A stretch of DNA of 64,000 bases from Sulfurimonas paralvinellae. Lineage in GTDB: Bacteria; Campylobacterota; Campylobacteria; Campylobacterales; Sulfurimonadaceae. This document shows positions 8,096 through 17,266 of the stretch, piece by piece. Numbering within the stretch: position 1 is the first letter of the stretch; every line of letters begins with the position of its first letter. A program made the translations under genes and the position numbers. Under the pieces are notes generated by a model. That model was not told the origin of the DNA, did no database searches, and saw nothing but the letters and a program-made list of their open reading frames with translations. Where the stretch lies: assembly GCF_014905135.1 (NCBI RefSeq), contig NZ_CP041406.1, positions 1,860,001 through 1,924,000 on the forward strand, written 5' to 3'.

Positions 8096-8923
8096 CTAAA
8101 CCAAATCTTTTTTCTCAAATATCTTGTAACCAAGAAATGCAAATACCAAACCTAAAACCAAAGGGTAAAGGATGGAAAGCAGAACAAAAGTGCTCTGTGA
8201 TACAGAGTCCAAAATATAAAAAGCAACAGGTCCCATTACCGTAAGCTGCGGATCAAATAGTGAGATAGCCGCTACACGGAAAATCTCCATAGGGTTGATA
8301 AGACTGATAAAAATGATAATACCCTCATCTATTCGCTGCTGCATCATTAAAGAGATAAGTGCTATGTCGATGAAAGCCAGTAAAAATATCCAGATGAAAA
8401 ATGAGATGCCAAGTGCTACCTCGGAAGATTTTACAAATGATGAAATAAAAAAAGCGATTCCCAAAAAAGTAGCACTCATGGCAAAGAGCAGTCCCGTATA
8501 CAGGAAGAAGATACTCCAAGGAATAGCTGCACCTTTAAAAGCTCCATATACTACGGCGATAATCATGGCAAAGACGACCGGCAGATAGACAGTGATGAAC
8601 CTGCCAATTATTTTACCCCAGTAATACTGTCTAAGCGAGATAGGGAAAGAGAGCATATACTCTAAAATATGAGAATCTCTGTCGCCTGATATGGAACGCA
8701 CTGTCGTAATGAGAATAAAAATCGGCAATATCACGATTGTTATCTGAATATACATCAAAAGCAGACGGCTTAGCCCGCTGAAACCCATCACTTGAGATTC
8801 AGTTACTCCTGCAATGAAAAAAAGTGCTATCAATCCGCCAAAAACGAGAGAATAGACCAAAAACCATTTTGCACGAATCGATTCTTTTAAATCAAGATAA
8901 GCTATTAAATATAAGTTTTTCAT
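8096..8923 (-). CDS. nosY: ABC transporter permease NosY
   Basis: A 275-residue integral membrane protein with about six hydrophobic helices, the ABC-2 type permease that pairs with NosF and periplasmic NosD in building the CuZ site of nitrous oxide reductase. The conserved cytosolic stretch SGDRDSHILEYMLSFPISLRQYYWGKIIGR at about residues 79-108 fits the coupling region of this family (seen in parts: ILEYML and SFPISLRQYYWGK). It begins directly at the nosF stop. Length and position match other clade II nos clusters. Confidence 0.9.
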   Translation of the reverse strand: MKNLYLIAYLDLKESIRAKWFLVYSLVFGGLIALFFIAGVTESQVMGFSGLSRLLLMYIQITIVILPIFILITTVRSISGDRDSHILEYMLSFPISLRQYYWGKIIGRFITVYLPVVFAMIIAVVYGAFKGAAIPWSIFFLYTGLLFAMSATFLGIAFFISSFVKSSEVALGISFFIWIFLLAFIDIALISLMMQQRIDEGIIIFISLINPMEIFRVAAISLFDPQLTVMGPVAFYILDSVSQSTFVLLSILYPLVLGLVFAFLGYKIFEKKDLV

Positions 8924-9562
8924 CTAAACCCTCTCATCCGAAACTATTTTTCCAAGATCCATATAGATCTGACGATTGACAAGATCTTTCACCTCTTCAA
9001 GTCTGTGTGTTACAAAAAGAAGTACTTTTTCCTCTTCATTCTGTTTGAGCAGTCTGTAAAAATCATCTCTTGCTTTTGGGTCAAGATTTGCTGTCGGCTC
9101 ATCATAAATGATGATGTCACTCTTCTTTGCCAATGAGATAGCGATCAGAAGTTTTTGTTTCATGCCACCGCTGAGTTTAAAAAATGACTTGCTCATGTTT
9201 GCTGCAATGTCAAGCTTCATCTCATTGGCATAATGCTTTATCAGCTCTTTATCGACATTCGCACTCACAGTTATATACTGCAAAAGTTCGTCGATACTGA
9301 GCTTTATTGGAGGTGGGAGCTGTGGCACAAAACTGATATGCTCAAGTACTTTCATACGCTCTTTGACAGGATTGAGACCATTAATAAGCACTTCGCCAGC
9401 ATCTGGATGATAATAACCCATAATAGAGCGAATCAACGTTGTCTTACCGGCTCCATTAGCTCCCATAAGTGCGATAGATTCATTTTTATTAAATTCACAA
9501 TTCACACTATCCAATGAGATATGCGAACCGAATTTTTTTGTCAAGTTTGAGACTTGTATCAT
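8924..9562 (-). CDS. nosF: ABC transporter ATPase NosF
   Basis: A 212-residue ATP-binding subunit. Walker A GANGAGKTTL is near residue 34-43, the ABC signature LSGGMKQK near 130-137, Walker B IIIYDEPTANLD near 150-161, and the switch histidine in VTHRLEEV near 184-191. With NosY and NosD it forms the complex that drives assembly of the NosZ copper centre. It is somewhat shorter than typical NosF (about 300 residues), as in other Campylobacterota. It lies 2 bases after nosH. Confidence 0.92.
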   Translation of the reverse strand: MIQVSNLTKKFGSHISLDSVNCEFNKNESIALMGANGAGKTTLIRSIMGYYHPDAGEVLINGLNPVKERMKVLEHISFVPQLPPPIKLSIDELLQYITVSANVDKELIKHYANEMKLDIAANMSKSFFKLSGGMKQKLLIAISLAKKSDIIIYDEPTANLDPKARDDFYRLLKQNEEEKVLLFVTHRLEEVKDLVNRQIYMDLGKIVSDERV

Positions 9563-9564
9563 AG

Positions 9565-10470
9565 CTACACCAAACTTTTCAGTCTAAAGTCGAAATTGAG
9601 CGCATCTTCATGACAGACATCGATACATCGTCCGCAAAGCGTACAATCTGCACCTGTGATATATTCATGCGTAATGCCCTCTTCTTCTCTTTGTTTATCA
9701 TATTTTGCCTTTGTGATCTCAAGCACCTGATTTTCAAAACAGACATCATGACAGACCATACAGTGGTCACAATTATCATTCCATTCTACCCGAAGTGCCG
9801 AAATTTTCCCTATCATACCATAAGTCGTTCCAATCGGACAAATATAGGTACACCAGGCACGGCGAGAGAAGAAAACTTCAAAAGCTAGAACAACAACTAC
9901 CCAGATAAGTGCCAAACTCCAGCCATAAGCAATAGCTCGGGAGAGAATACCGACAACATTAAAGGTTTCAAAGACAAGATAACCACTCGTAAAAGAGAGA
10001 ATTAAAAAGATAGCCCAAAATATATAGCGGACTCTATGGTCGAATTTTCTATTTTTAATTATCTTTTTATGCACAAGTGTGTCATGCCACTTCTCACCTA
10101 TCTCGCTGAGTATACCGTATGGGCAGACCCATGCACAGTAAGTTCGCCCTCCTACAAGTATATAAAAGACAACAATAGTCGTAACACCTATAATGATATT
10201 GATATGCAGATGATGCTCTGCCATCAACATCTCCAGAGTTGTAAAAGGGTCAATAAGGTGAAAACCTAAAAAACGAGAACCATTCAGCGTCCCCTCGAGC
10301 ATCTGAATGTCAACAGCAAAAGATAAAAAGAACATAAGATGAATAACGATAACAAGAATCCATCTTTTTGCTCTGTAACTCAGAACTTTTTTTCCGTCAC
10401 GAGTCGTATTGAAAAATGTCGACCAAAAAGTTGTTCTTTTTATCGTTTCTCTATTATGATACTTATCCAT
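9565..10470 (-). CDS. nosH: NapH-like membrane quinol dehydrogenase NosH
   Basis: A 301-residue polytopic iron-sulfur protein. It has about four transmembrane helices with the two paired CxxxCP motifs typical of NapH/NosR C-terminal domains (CAWVCPYG and CTYICPIG) and two C-terminal 4Fe-4S sites (CDHCMVCHDVC and CTLCGRCIDVC). Together with NosG it is believed to oxidise menaquinol and pass electrons through NosC1/NosC2 to NosZ, in place of the NosR used by clade I organisms. The gene order G-C1-C2-H-F-Y is exactly that of Wolinella. Confidence 0.92.
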   Translation of the reverse strand: MDKYHNRETIKRTTFWSTFFNTTRDGKKVLSYRAKRWILVIVIHLMFFLSFAVDIQMLEGTLNGSRFLGFHLIDPFTTLEMLMAEHHLHINIIIGVTTIVVFYILVGGRTYCAWVCPYGILSEIGEKWHDTLVHKKIIKNRKFDHRVRYIFWAIFLILSFTSGYLVFETFNVVGILSRAIAYGWSLALIWVVVVLAFEVFFSRRAWCTYICPIGTTYGMIGKISALRVEWNDNCDHCMVCHDVCFENQVLEITKAKYDKQREEEGITHEYITGADCTLCGRCIDVCHEDALNFDFRLKSLV

Positions 10471-10479
10471 TATATTTTC

Positions 10480-10977
10480 CTATTTCAGTGCTTTTGCTCG
10501 TGCCGGAAATTCACCTATTTCATCAGCAAATTTACGAAGATCCTCTTTTGTCATATGAAGTAAAAGACCCTTCATGACCATATTTTCTTTTCTGCCTGAT
10601 TTAAAATCATCAAGTTTTTTATAGATTGCATCAGCACTTTGTCCAAAAAGCTTTGGTCCCATCAGTTTTTTACCATACTGCATACCGCTGCCATCGACAC
10701 CATGGCATGATGAACATTTACTTTTATAGGCATCACTCACTTTAAATCCATTGATATTACCTGCTTTCTCACGCAGAGCATTGAGGGCTTCATCCTCTTT
10801 TTCTCTGTCACTCTTCTCTTGCGGTTCGCTGTCTTGGACAGCTGCCGTCGTTCTATTTCCAAGGTCAGCTATTACTTTACCATGCTCACCCCCGTTATAG
10901 GCACCACCGTTACTATATGTCCATCCCATCAGACCAAAAATAATCAATGTTAAAATTCCTACGATAACGTTTTTCAT
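10480..10977 (-). CDS. nosC2: Membrane-anchored monohaem cytochrome c (NosC2)
   Basis: A 165-residue c-type cytochrome. An uncleaved-looking N-terminal anchor (IVGILTLIIFGLMGW) is followed by a charged linker and one haem site, CSSCHGVDGSG near 87-97, with a downstream KLMGPKLFG methionine region. It is a likely electron carrier between NosGH and NosZ. Its ATG overlaps the end of nosC1 by one base, giving translational coupling. Confidence 0.87.
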   Translation of the reverse strand: MKNVIVGILTLIIFGLMGWTYSNGGAYNGGEHGKVIADLGNRTTAAVQDSEPQEKSDREKEDEALNALREKAGNINGFKVSDAYKSKCSSCHGVDGSGMQYGKKLMGPKLFGQSADAIYKKLDDFKSGRKENMVMKGLLLHMTKEDLRKFADEIGEFPARAKALK

Positions 10978-11609
10978 TATTTATTCCTCATATTTTTAAT
11001 TTCTTTATTAAAAGCGTAAATTTCATCTGCCATACTGCGAATCTGCTTGTCACTCATCATTTTAATCAGATCACTCATTAAAGGGTTTGATTTTTCGCCT
11101 GTTTTAAAACTTTGAATCTTTTTATAAATATAATCAGAATCTCGTCCTAAAAGAGACGGTCCGATGATTCCATTCGCATAATCGTTATGACAAGGCGAAC
11201 ATCGAACGATGAAATTTTTACTCAGTTTTCTTACAAGCATCGAAACCTGAACTTCTTCATAAGGACTTCGGACATGCATATTGGCATCAACTTCCGTTCT
11301 TGGACGCACTCTTACTGAGGCATCTTTATTCGCAGGTTGTGCATTTTGACTATATTCGCTTTTCTCTCCATAATCATAATAAAATGAATTTCCCTGCGTT
11401 TTTCCATCATCTTTTTGTGCAACTTTGATTGCGTGAGCATCACGGTTTTGTACAATCTCTATTTTCGGTGTTGCATTTGAGACCGGCTGTGCATTTTGTG
11501 ATGTCTCTTCTTTATTTGAATCACTGCATGCCGTAAAGCTGCCCATTAATACAAAAGATGGAATGACAATCAAACTATGTAAAAACTTCTTTTTATAACT
11601 ACTCTTCAT
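10977..11609 (-). CDS. nosC1: Monohaem cytochrome c lipoprotein (NosC1)
   Basis: Started at the ATG at 11609 because an AAGGA ribosome site lies seven bases before it; an upstream ATG at 11636 would overlap nosG by 17 bases and add nine charged residues. The product (about 210 residues) has a signal with lipobox SFTAC, a long low-complexity linker, and a single haem motif CSPCHNDYANG followed by IIGPSLLGR. It probably carries electrons from the NosGH quinol oxidase toward NosZ. Confidence 0.87.
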   Translation of the reverse strand: MKSSYKKKFLHSLIVIPSFVLMGSFTACSDSNKEETSQNAQPVSNATPKIEIVQNRDAHAIKVAQKDDGKTQGNSFYYDYGEKSEYSQNAQPANKDASVRVRPRTEVDANMHVRSPYEEVQVSMLVRKLSKNFIVRCSPCHNDYANGIIGPSLLGRDSDYIYKKIQSFKTGEKSNPLMSDLIKMMSDKQIRSMADEIYAFNKEIKNMRNK

Positions 11610-11619
11610 CTTCTTTTCC

Positions 11620-12363
11620 TTACCCTTGTTGTTCATACTGCTGCTCGTAGCTCACTCTTGGCTTCACGACAATAGACGGTTTTTGTGTCGGACAGATCTC
11701 TTCACATGCACCACAACCGATACAACCGTCATAAATTTCCGGCTTCTTGCCTCCGCCTGCATCGCTGACCATCGAAATAGCGCTTAGAGGACTTGGAATC
11801 GGGCAGATATCTGCACATAGTGTACACTCTTTGCCTTCATAACCGCTCATTTTGTCAAGCAACTGCAGCTCTAATTCAGTGACATTATTGACAGAGTCTG
11901 TAAATTTTTTCATTTTGTCAAGATAATTATCCGGTACAGGTGTATTGTTCATAGCCAGACAGGTATCTGGAAATTCCAACACGGCGACACCCATATGAAT
12001 ATCTTCAGGTTTTTCACAACTATGATCCAACGCACCACTTGGGCAGGCCAGAACACACGGAACAGCGCTACAGGCATAACAGCCGCGTTGTGTTGCATCG
12101 ATGTAAGGCGTACCCTCTCCGTATCCTTTTGCGATATCTGCCAATTTGATAGAGTGATAAGGGCAGACCTGCAAGCACTGTCCACACTTGATACAAAGTG
12201 CCAAAAACTCTTTTTCAGGTACTGCACCGGGTGGACGGAGTCTATTTTCTTTCCCATGCAGATAAGGACTAAAGACGATGCCTCCGCCCATAACCAATCC
12301 TAATATCCCCAAAGTCGAGTATTTTATAAATTCTCTTCTATCGGTTTGAACTTTTTTTGCCAT
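11620..12363 (-). CDS. nosG: NapG-like ferredoxin NosG (Tat-exported)
   Basis: A 247-residue polyferredoxin. The N-terminus DRREFIKYSTLGILGLVMGGG has a Tat-like arginine pair before a hydrophobic stretch (read in parts). Four cysteine clusters follow: CIKCGQCLQVCP (about 52-63), CYACSAVPCVLACP (about 91-104), CTLCADICP (about 177-185) and CIGCGACEEICP (about 213-224). Partner of NosH in menaquinol oxidation. It follows nosD by 9 bases. Confidence 0.92.
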   Translation of the reverse strand: MAKKVQTDRREFIKYSTLGILGLVMGGGIVFSPYLHGKENRLRPPGAVPEKEFLALCIKCGQCLQVCPYHSIKLADIAKGYGEGTPYIDATQRGCYACSAVPCVLACPSGALDHSCEKPEDIHMGVAVLEFPDTCLAMNNTPVPDNYLDKMKKFTDSVNNVTELELQLLDKMSGYEGKECTLCADICPIPSPLSAISMVSDAGGGKKPEIYDGCIGCGACEEICPTQKPSIVVKPRVSYEQQYEQQG

Positions 12364-12372
12364 AACTGTCCT

Positions 12373-13593
12373 TTATATTACTTTCTTTATTTTTGGTTTT
12401 GGATCTTCCATCAAAAAGAGCGGCTTTGTAAATGGTGCCAATTTTGCAAGAAAGTTTAGTAATGAAATCACCGGTGAACCGTAAAAAAACTTCACATCAG
12501 AGTTGTATATCCAGAGCTGGTCTGCGTATTGATAGACCTTATGAGGTGTATCACCTATGCCATCTCTATTTTTATCGAAACCTTCATATTTATCCCAATA
12601 GTTGCCCGAAATCTCATTTTGATTTGTTCTGGAACCTCTGGAATCATTAACAATATCTTCGATGTTTCCCATCACAATATTATCTTTGATGATATTATGC
12701 TCACTGACAGAATGAAAATGCATTGCCTCTGCATTATAAAGTATCTTATTGCCTTCTATCCAGTTGTGCGAATCCGGCTCAAAAGGGCTTCTGTCAATGT
12801 ACATTCCCTGTGCGCAATAGATCACTGTATTGTCTTTGATAGTGAAGTTGGAGACATCTTTAAGCCCTATACCCATACCTGTTGCACCTTGAGAGCTTTT
12901 CACGACATTTCCAACGGCAACAGAATCTTGGGAGTACATAAAGAATATGCCGACAGAGTTCAATTCATAATGATTGTTTTTGATTAGATTTTTTCCTGCA
13001 TACATAAAATGCAGTGAATACCTGTTCTCTCTGCCGTAATTATCTATGATCTTATTGCCATGTGAATACCATACAACCATATCTCGTGATTTTATAAGCG
13101 AGTTGCCTTTGACAATATTATCATTTGAATACCACAGTCTCAGTCCATCTCCACGCAGACCAAGTTCAAAATCTTTTGATGTTATTTCATTGTTTGCGAT
13201 GATAGAGTTATGTACCATCTGCAAATCTATGCCAAACAGACAGTTATCAATTTTACACTTGCTTATCTCACACTGCGAAGCATCGCTCATTGAAATGGCC
13301 GCATCGACTTTTTCATGTCTGTCGCCACTATTGATGATTGTAAGATTTTTCAGTGTGACATAAGAGCTTTTAACTGTTATAACCGTACCATTGTTCTCTC
13401 CGTCGATAATAACACCTTTGTCTTGTCCTATTATAGAGATCGGCTTGTCGATATGAACAGAACCCTTGTATACCCCTTTTGGCAGTTTTAAAATTGAACC
13501 GGCAGGTGCTTTATCTATAGCGTCTTGTAGAATATTTGCCCAGAGTGTACCAACACTTAGATACAAAAAAGATACAAATATTCTCAACAGCAT
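12373..13593 (-). CDS. nosD: NosD, periplasmic copper-centre assembly protein
   Basis: A 406-residue exported right-handed beta-helix protein. A signal peptide ends around LWAN (residue 20); tandem CASH rungs fill residues 50-330 (for instance CEISKCKIDNCLFGIDLQ). The tail GIGDTPHKVYQYADQLW is shared with the duplicate at 5822. NosD works with NosFY in making the CuZ cluster. It sits between nosB and nosG, the canonical clade II position, so I take this copy as the orthologue. Confidence 0.92.
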   Translation of the reverse strand: MLLRIFVSFLYLSVGTLWANILQDAIDKAPAGSILKLPKGVYKGSVHIDKPISIIGQDKGVIIDGENNGTVITVKSSYVTLKNLTIINSGDRHEKVDAAISMSDASQCEISKCKIDNCLFGIDLQMVHNSIIANNEITSKDFELGLRGDGLRLWYSNDNIVKGNSLIKSRDMVVWYSHGNKIIDNYGRENRYSLHFMYAGKNLIKNNHYELNSVGIFFMYSQDSVAVGNVVKSSQGATGMGIGLKDVSNFTIKDNTVIYCAQGMYIDRSPFEPDSHNWIEGNKILYNAEAMHFHSVSEHNIIKDNIVMGNIEDIVNDSRGSRTNQNEISGNYWDKYEGFDKNRDGIGDTPHKVYQYADQLWIYNSDVKFFYGSPVISLLNFLAKLAPFTKPLFLMEDPKPKIKKVI

Positions 13594-13594
13594 C

Positions 13595-14380
13595 TTACTT
13601 TTCTTCCATCTCTTTAAAGGCTTTTTGCTTTGCGAAGAAAGCTAAAATACTTAAAATACTAATCGCGAGCAGGGCATAAAAACCTATTGTCGGATAGGAG
13701 TGCGTTGTAAACTGTGCAATCTTTCCATCACCAAAGACCGTTGGCATAAACGGTTTTATCTTAAAGGCTCCCCAGTCATGCAGACTGTGTCCAAAGTGAT
13801 AGAGCCAATAAGAGTAGTCAGCAACAAAGATCAAAGGGAGTAATGCTGGTATAAGCATAATATAGTTGAATATTTTTTTATCATATGCAATAAAAAGAAT
13901 CATCCCTAAAGAGAGAAATAAAAGTGCATAAATGCCAATGGCACGTTCAATATGCCCACCGGCCCACATAGGGTCCATCCCTACATAGTGGTTGATTGTA
14001 TTCATCTCATGAACCTCTCCACTGTATCCGTCAAAATGAAAAAATACCGGAATTCCCTCAGGAAAGGCTTCTTTGGGATAGTTTGGAGCTTCAAGTGAAA
14101 CAGCCCATATAGGCAAAGAAGCCGGTCCTATCTCAGCTTCTTCTTCAATCATTTTCTCGAGGTTGTTACGGGCATCCTCAGGTGTCGTAACACTTTTATA
14201 TCTTCCTTTATTGTAAAGATTCCATATCGTTTTACTAAACGATGAGACTTCAGCGCCTTTACCGGCATCGACCTTGTTTAACGTACCATGAAAAGCGATC
14301 ATAGGTAAGGTAAAGGAAAATGTCAAAATCACTAAAGCTATTGCTGCAAATATCTTAGCTTTTATCAGACTTGGGTGCAT
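13595..14380 (-). CDS. nosB: NosB, conserved membrane protein of clade II nos clusters
   Basis: A 261-residue integral membrane protein with one N-terminal helix (about 14-30), a periplasmic domain of some 120 residues, then three to four helices in the second half. It contains several histidines at the membrane (for example LYHFGHSLHDWGAF near 193-206). NosB is found next to nosZ only in clade II clusters; its role is not established. First gene of the nosBDGC1C2HFYL operon; a promoter with a CRP/FNR-like site lies upstream at 14459-14501. Confidence 0.85.
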   Translation of the reverse strand: MHPSLIKAKIFAAIALVILTFSFTLPMIAFHGTLNKVDAGKGAEVSSFSKTIWNLYNKGRYKSVTTPEDARNNLEKMIEEEAEIGPASLPIWAVSLEAPNYPKEAFPEGIPVFFHFDGYSGEVHEMNTINHYVGMDPMWAGGHIERAIGIYALLFLSLGMILFIAYDKKIFNYIMLIPALLPLIFVADYSYWLYHFGHSLHDWGAFKIKPFMPTVFGDGKIAQFTTHSYPTIGFYALLAISILSILAFFAKQKAFKEMEEK

Positions 14381-14458
14381 ATTATTGTTCCTTATGTGAA
14401 TTCTTAGAGTAAATTATAATTATATAATTAATTATAAATTTAATTATAGATTGAGCTT

Positions 14459-14501
14459 ATTATATCGAAATGTTTTGGATAAATTAAATGATATATATCA
14501 A
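14459..14501 (-). promoter_or_regulatory. nosB operon promoter with CRP/FNR-like box
   Basis: On the minus strand the palindrome TTGAT-ATAT-ATCAT (14488-14501) matches the FNR consensus TTGAT-N4-ATCAA in nine of ten half-site bases. A -10 TATAAT follows at 14459-14464. With a start near 14452 the palindrome centre is about 42 bases upstream, the position of class II activation by this family. Confidence 0.65.
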
Positions 14502-14515
14502 TTTGGGATAAAAAA

Positions 14516-14540
14516 GGAGAAAGAGAGCCTCTCTTCCTCC
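14516..14540 (-). terminator. Probable intrinsic terminator after nosZ
   Basis: An interrupted inverted repeat (GGAGGAAGAGAG then CTCTCTTTCTCC on the minus strand) runs straight into TTTTTT. It begins 20 bases past the nosZ stop and implies that nosB onward is transcribed mainly from its own promoter. A second small inverted repeat (CTATTCT/AGAATAG) overlaps the nosZ stop. Confidence 0.6.
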
Positions 14541-14559
14541 TTATAGTAGACTATTCTTT

Positions 14560-17160
14560 CTAGAATAGATTTGCGTTTTCATCTACCCATTTAAGGTATT
14601 CGATGATGTTCTTAACTTCTTTTTCGTTCATATGTTGATTAGGCATTTTTAGATTGAAATAATCTATCATACTTTTCACATATGGATCGTTGTATTTAGA
14701 TGCAGGATCCATTACAAAATCTTTCACCCATTTTTCAGCATTTTCATGGCGTAGTAAAACACCTGTCAAGTCTGGTCCAGATGATACTTTACCGATAACG
14801 TGACATCCACCACAACCACCTTCACCAAAGGCTCTCTCACCGGCTTCAGCAGCAGGAGATTGTTTTGTAGCAACTTTTTTGACTAAAAGATCTTTTGCAC
14901 GAATACCAACATCCGCAGTTTTAACCATGTATTGCCAGATCATATTTTCAAACAGAACAGCTTTTTCATAATCTCCAGCTTTTACAGCAGCATCAGATTT
15001 TTTCTTCTGCTCCGGAATTTTTCCATACTGGTCAAGTGCATCTTCTACGAGTGCTTTTACAGTTGGATATTTTTCATAATGATTTGCTTTTAAGAATTTC
15101 ACAACTGATTGAATAACAGCATCAGTAGCAGCATTTACTGCAACAGTTTTGTCATACTCAGCTTTTAATTCTGCTTTAGACATTTTTTTCATTTTAAGTT
15201 TTTGAGCCGAAACATATTTTTTGTTTGGATCTTTAACCATTAAATAACCCATCATCTCTAAGTGAAGTGCAGAACAGAATTCTGTACAGTAATAAGGGAA
15301 AACACCTTCAATATCTGCTTTAAATTTAAGTTCAGCAGTTTCACCCGGTTCAAGTGATGCGTGAATATCAAAGTTATCAACTGTAAATCCGTGTGTCTCA
15401 TCTTGTGCACGTTCAAGGTTTGTCAAGTAGATAGTTACTGTATCACCTTTATTCACTGTAATTCTCTCAGGATTGATGTGAGATCTTACAAGTGTTGCAT
15501 ATACATAAACATTTTTACCTTTTCTGACAATTCTTTCCTGACCTGCCAAAGTTTTACCAATATGCGGCTTACCAGTTTTTGTATTTGTACCCATTTTATA
15601 GCGTACTTCCGGATGCAATTTACTTGCACGGATAGCAACTGCCTGGTGAGGTTCACCTAACGGTAAAGGCATATCAACAAGTAAGTCCATTTTTTTACCA
15701 CTTACATCAATCAACTGGTGATTTTGTGGATGCAGAGGACCAACCGGATCAAATCTGTCAATCGCAAGTTTATTCAAAGAGATAATGTATTTACCTTGAG
15801 GATCAGCAGATTTCCCTTCCATTCCACACAAGTGACCAACATTATAGTGAACATTTACTTTGTCAAGAACTTTAAGTTTTTTATAGTTCCATTTAACGAT
15901 TTGACTGTCAACATAAAGTGAAGTATATATTTCACCGTCTACGTTAGAGTATTGGTTATGCAGTGGCCCAAGTCCTAATTCTACTTGTCCGTGAAGAGAT
16001 TTTTTCATATCTAAGATAGGAATACCATAAGGATCTTTCCCTGCATATTCATGATTTTTGATCAGTTTTTTGATCTTGCTCCATTTATAAACAGATGCGT
16101 GAGTATCCAATTTACCACAAACCGTAATGTACTCACCATCAGGAGAAACATCAACACCATGCGGTGATTTTGGCTCAGGAATCAAGAAAAGTGCATTGTT
16201 AGCAACAGCAACGCTCATTGGAATTACTTTAATTCCATTGATCATTTTATAATTTTTCTTATTTTTAGCTAATTTAGCCAGTTTTTGCCAGTTATATACA
16301 TGTAAGAAGTCAGTATCGTTTCTAGAACAACCCGCTTCAAATGGAGGCATACCAACTTCGATACCACCTGTATACATTTCAGTATTAAATGAGTTTGTAA
16401 AGCCCCAACCGTAAGAAGCACCTTTACCTGCATCACTTAAATCCTGCATATATGGAGGCAGTTCAAGAACAAATGAGTCTTTTGGTTTAATACGACCCTT
16501 TTTAGGATCAAATTTCCAAAATGTCACACCACCACGATATGTCTCTTTGTACTCTTCAATTGGGTGATAGTTATTGTCAAACGGTGCAGCATATTGACAC
16601 GCTTCTAAAATATATTCAGAGTTAGGTGTAAAGAAAGCACCACCATGTTCTGATTTAAAAACAGGATTGACAACAATCTGTTTTGTTTCAAAGTCTTTCA
16701 AATCAATAACAGCAACACGAGGATTTGCTTTGTCATTGATAACAAGCCATTTACCATCATATTTTCCGTCTTTTTCAGATAATCCCGGGTGGTGAGTATC
16801 TCCCCAGTTGATTTCACGACCACGGATATTACCTTCTCTTAAAACCTTTTTAGAATCTTCATCATATCCGTACCCTTGCCAAGGCTCTGGCGTAAATACA
16901 GCAATATATTTCAAGATTCTCATAGTCGGAACACCATAGACAATTATCTGTCCAGACTGTCCACCGGAACTAAAAACGATAAATTCATCTCTACCACCGC
17001 TTGGTGTGTATGTTTTTGCAGCATGAATAACGTCTTTTTCAGTTAAACCCCTTGCTTTCATTATCTTCTGTAATTCCCCACCTACTGCTGCACTTGCAAC
17101 TGTAGCGGCTATGGAAGTACTTACAACAAGTGAAAGCAACTTACTTAAACGAGTAGCCAT
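14560..17160 (-). CDS. nosZ: Nitrous oxide reductase, clade II with cytochrome c domain (cNosZ)
   Basis: The terminal enzyme of denitrification, reducing N2O to N2 in the periplasm. I start it at 17160 because AAGGAG lies six bases upstream; a longer in-frame start at 17223 has no ribosome site. The 866-residue product has a Sec-type signal (cleaved after about VASAA), not the Tat signal of clade I. A seven-bladed beta-propeller carries the CuZ site, the CuA motif CTEFCSALHLEM is near residue 625, and a C-terminal monohaem cytochrome c (CGGCHVIG, near residue 783) is fused on, as in Wolinella and other Campylobacterota. It is monocistronic by promoter and terminator evidence. Confidence 0.97.
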   Translation of the reverse strand: MATRLSKLLSLVVSTSIAATVASAAVGGELQKIMKARGLTEKDVIHAAKTYTPSGGRDEFIVFSSGGQSGQIIVYGVPTMRILKYIAVFTPEPWQGYGYDEDSKKVLREGNIRGREINWGDTHHPGLSEKDGKYDGKWLVINDKANPRVAVIDLKDFETKQIVVNPVFKSEHGGAFFTPNSEYILEACQYAAPFDNNYHPIEEYKETYRGGVTFWKFDPKKGRIKPKDSFVLELPPYMQDLSDAGKGASYGWGFTNSFNTEMYTGGIEVGMPPFEAGCSRNDTDFLHVYNWQKLAKLAKNKKNYKMINGIKVIPMSVAVANNALFLIPEPKSPHGVDVSPDGEYITVCGKLDTHASVYKWSKIKKLIKNHEYAGKDPYGIPILDMKKSLHGQVELGLGPLHNQYSNVDGEIYTSLYVDSQIVKWNYKKLKVLDKVNVHYNVGHLCGMEGKSADPQGKYIISLNKLAIDRFDPVGPLHPQNHQLIDVSGKKMDLLVDMPLPLGEPHQAVAIRASKLHPEVRYKMGTNTKTGKPHIGKTLAGQERIVRKGKNVYVYATLVRSHINPERITVNKGDTVTIYLTNLERAQDETHGFTVDNFDIHASLEPGETAELKFKADIEGVFPYYCTEFCSALHLEMMGYLMVKDPNKKYVSAQKLKMKKMSKAELKAEYDKTVAVNAATDAVIQSVVKFLKANHYEKYPTVKALVEDALDQYGKIPEQKKKSDAAVKAGDYEKAVLFENMIWQYMVKTADVGIRAKDLLVKKVATKQSPAAEAGERAFGEGGCGGCHVIGKVSSGPDLTGVLLRHENAEKWVKDFVMDPASKYNDPYVKSMIDYFNLKMPNQHMNEKEVKNIIEYLKWVDENANLF

Positions 17161-17212
17161 TTTATTCTCCTTCATTTCATTTTGAGAAAATTCCTCAAAT
17201 GATAAGAAAATA

Positions 17213-17251
17213 ATAATACACAAACGACGTGAAAAATTTGACTCAGGTCAA
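17213..17251 (-). promoter_or_regulatory. nosZ promoter with perfect CRP/FNR-family palindrome
   Basis: TTGACTCAGGTCAA (17238-17251) is a perfect inverted repeat TTGAC-N4-GTCAA, the form associated with NNR/DNR-type nitric-oxide-responsive regulators rather than the TTGAT of FNR. A -10 TATTAT lies at 17213-17218, giving a start near 17206-17203 and placing the palindrome about 40 bases upstream. The regulator gene at 18213 is the natural candidate to bind it. Confidence 0.75.
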
Positions 17252-17266
17252 AAAAGTAAACTAACT

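Noticed and set aside
14411-14450. AT-rich repeats before nosB (AATTATAATT and similar)
   Set aside because: Low-complexity sequence giving many short chance palindromes; only the FNR-like box and -10 are kept.
17161-17223. Longer nosZ N-terminus beginning at 17223
   Set aside because: It has no ribosome site, covers the predicted transcription start and -10, and would bury the signal peptide; ATG 17160 has a perfect AAGGAG.
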